A DNA stretch of 64,000 nucleotides from an uncultured Pelagibacteraceae bacterium (GTDB lineage Bacteria > Pseudomonadota > Alphaproteobacteria > Pelagibacterales > Pelagibacteraceae): NCBI GenBank assembly GCA_902623215.1, contig CACNSS010000002.1, positions 1 to 64,000 of the forward strand, in the 5' to 3' direction. Each line of letters begins with the position of its first letter. The first letter of the stretch is position 1. The position numbers and the translations under genes were made by a program. Below are positions 62,682 to 64,000 of this stretch, in pieces. The notes under the pieces were generated by a model. It ran no database searches and was not told the origin of the DNA. It saw only the letters and a list, made by a program, of their open reading frames with translations.

Positions 62682-63176
62682 ATGATAATTATTTTAAAAA
62701 ACAAACATTCTCTTAAAATTGATGATTTTAACTTTAAATGTTGTATTGGAAAAAATGGTCTGAGTAATAAAAAAAGAGAGGGTGATAAAAAAACTCCAAT
62801 AGGTATTTTCAACCTAGGAAATTTATATTATAGAAATGACAGATTAAAGAAACCTTTTACGAAATTAAATTGCATTAAGATCCATAAAAGAATGGGATGG
62901 TCAAATAACACAAAAGATAAAAAAAATTATAACAAATTAATCGATATTAAAAATCAAAAAAAATACGAGAAACTTTTTAGAAGAGATTATAAATATGATT
63001 TAATAATTCCAATTAAGTATAATTGGAAAAAAAATATTTTAAATAAAGGAAGTTGTATCTTTTTACATTTGACAAAGACATATAAACCAACAGCTGGGTG
63101 TATCGCATTAAAAAAAAAGGATTTTTTAATTATGTTAAAACTCATTAATAAGAAAACAAAAATTAAAATCTGTTAA
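62682..63176 (+). CDS. L,D-transpeptidase (YkuD) family protein
   Basis: 164-aa YkuD-fold protein. IGKNGLSNKKREGDKKTPIGIF is the conserved entry; the catalytic motif is FLHLTKTYKPTAGCIALKKKD with Cys nucleophile and upstream His. It resembles the short YkuD group without an obvious signal peptide, so periplasmic location is not evident from sequence. Role in peptidoglycan cross-linking or lipoprotein attachment is inferred. Its stop overlaps the yggS stop (TTAA). Confidence 0.82.
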   Translation: MIIILKNKHSLKIDDFNFKCCIGKNGLSNKKREGDKKTPIGIFNLGNLYYRNDRLKKPFTKLNCIKIHKRMGWSNNTKDKKNYNKLIDIKNQKKYEKLFRRDYKYDLIIPIKYNWKKNILNKGSCIFLHLTKTYKPTAGCIALKKKDFLIMLKLINKKTKIKIC

Positions 63177-63832
63177 GCTCTTTCACCAAAAATAGCTGAA
63201 CCAATTCTCAAATAAGTTGAGGAATTTTCAACTGCTTCAGTGTAATCTGAAGACATTCCCATACTTAATTCTTTCAAATTAAGACTTTTATTTAATTTAT
63301 TTAATTCTTGGAAAAAAGGAGTTGGATTTTGGTTAATTGGTGGAATACACATCAGACCAATAATATCTAATTTTAAATCTTTGCAATATAAATAAAAATC
63401 TTTGAGATTATTCTTTGATATTCCAGATTTTTGTTCTTCTTCTCCAAGATTTACTTGTATAAATATTTTTACCTTTTTATTTAATTTTACCTGCTCGTCA
63501 GCAATTTTTTTAGCAAGTTTCTTATTATCAACTGAATGAATATAATCAAAAATTTTTATGGCAAATTTAACTTTGTTTGTTTGAAGTTTACCTAACAAAT
63601 GAAGTTTCAATTCTGATTTTTCAGATTTAATATTGCTCCATTTATCTAGTGCCTCTTGAACTTTGTTTTCACCGTAATCTATATGTCCATGATTGATCAA
63701 CGGCATTATTTTCTCTAATGGGAAAGTTTTAGAAACAGCAATAATAGTTAACGCTTTCAAATCATCTGAGTCAACTATTTTGGATTTTACAAGTTTCTCA
63801 ATATATAATAATTTTTGTACAGATTCATGCAT
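63173..63832 (-). CDS. YggS-family PLP homeostasis protein
   Basis: Non-catalytic fold-III PLP-binding protein controlling PLP and amino/keto-acid balance. The PLP lysine is in IIAVSKTFPLEKI; DYGENKVQEAL and LKELSMGMSSDYTEAV with a final LRIGSAIFGER are diagnostic. 219 aa. Its ATG and that of the rightward gene share the palindrome ATGCAT. Confidence 0.93.
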   Translation of the reverse strand: MHESVQKLLYIEKLVKSKIVDSDDLKALTIIAVSKTFPLEKIMPLINHGHIDYGENKVQEALDKWSNIKSEKSELKLHLLGKLQTNKVKFAIKIFDYIHSVDNKKLAKKIADEQVKLNKKVKIFIQVNLGEEEQKSGISKNNLKDFYLYCKDLKLDIIGLMCIPPINQNPTPFFQELNKLNKSLNLKELSMGMSSDYTEAVENSSTYLRIGSAIFGERA

Positions 63833-64000
63833 AAGCTTAATTATGAAAAATATTACTTTATTAGTGAATACGATACAAATTTAATTAAACATCAAGATAA
63901 AAAAACTAATATCATTTTTAGAAATTACAGTGGCCAATTAAACATTAAAAAATTAACTATTTTGAGAGATTTTTGTAAAAAAAAAGGATGTCGCTTTTTT
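63827..64000 (+). CDS. Start of a thiamine-phosphate-synthase-like (ThiE/TenI) protein, cut by window end
   Basis: An open frame runs from ATG 63827 to the window end (58 codons, no stop): MHKLNYEKYYFISEYDTNLI, ending CKKKGCRFF. The pattern IIFRNYSG, then LRDFCKKKGCRFF, resembles the first beta-alpha units of TenI/ThiE-type TIM barrels beside yggS-like genes in alphaproteobacteria. The first six bases overlap the yggS start head to head. Family call is tentative because only the N-terminus is seen. Confidence 0.6.
   Translation, partial: MHKLNYEKYYFISEYDTNLIKHQDKKTNIIFRNYSGQLNIKKLTILRDFCKKKGCRFF

Noticed and set aside
62668-62812. Track N-terminal extension of the winged-helix regulator
   Set aside because: It is antisense to the L,D-transpeptidase start and hydrophobic without meaning; MNNQTLFIF at 62668 is a natural start.
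63693-63884. Track ORF at 63693 (+)
   Set aside because: Antisense to the yggS N-terminus; the frame from 63827 runs open to the window end and resembles a ThiE/TenI start.
1-64000. CRISPR arrays, insertion sequences, prophage or integrase/att sites
   Set aside because: No spaced repeats, transposase or integrase motifs, or tRNA-adjacent direct repeats were seen; the only tRNA is followed directly by a housekeeping gene.

Overview
The window is a stretch of a small, AT-rich, tightly packed alphaproteobacterial chromosome, most likely from the SAR11 clade (Pelagibacterales). The grounds are very low GC, intergenic gaps usually of 0-50 bp, many overlapping genes, and alphaproteobacterial gene neighbourhoods: helicase/fdxA/carD; rpsT/dnaA/dnaN; ubiE/ubiB/coaBC/dut; an Irr-type regulator facing fabA/fabB/fabI; and a long run from tsaB to pnp. 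This is an inference from gene content and order; no database search was possible. I saw no prophage, insertion sequence, CRISPR array or rRNA, and only one tRNA.

Layout. 1-4.7 kb: thioesterase, SUV3-like helicase, TerB-like protein, ferredoxin and a CarD regulator with a lysine-rich tail, closed by a clear hairpin terminator. 4.7-4.9 kb: an isolated 25-aa Lys/Arg peptide gene with its own promoter and leader hairpin. 5-13 kb: acyl-CoA synthetase, tRNA-Leu, membrane and redox genes (dsbB, tlpA-type), coq7, then argH / LptM-like lipoprotein / lysA / plsC. 14-18 kb: dnaN, dnaA, a repeat-bearing 315-bp gap, rpsT and mutM. 18-23 kb: ubiE, ubiB, coaBC, dut, a MoeB/ThiF-like protein and an SH3-like protein. 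23-27 kb: an iron and peroxide region with a near-perfect Fur box before a Cys-rich mini-protein, an Asp/Asn hydroxylase-like oxygenase, katG under an Irr-type operator, and irr itself. 27-30 kb: fabA/fabB/fabI. 30-32 kb: a secreted C-type-lectin/beta-barrel protein. 32-45 kb: a one-strand run pnp, rpsO, rbfA, infB, nusA, metK, lnt, ybeY, phoH, miaB, fur, tsaB. 45-55 kb: envelope genes (deacetylase, Bax-type glucosaminidase, murJ, BON lipoprotein, LpoA-like) with nfu, trpS, maeB and rsmI. 55-62 kb: rdgB, grpE/dnaK/dnaJ, a small membrane protein, dapB, nth and a PfkB kinase. 62-64 kb: an ArfA-like 40-aa ribosome-rescue candidate, a degenerate response regulator, an L,D-transpeptidase, a YggS protein and the start of a thiE/tenI-like gene.

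The gene set is mostly housekeeping: replication, translation, protein folding, ubiquinone, lipid, lysine/peptidoglycan and outer-membrane maintenance. The least expected parts are genes below the ORF-track cutoff (ArfA-like, LptM-like, Cys-rich mini-protein, basic peptide, 2-TM protein), two matching Irr-type operators, a Fur box, a hairpin over the nusA start, and a convergent-gene layout in which five gene pairs share stop-codon bases.
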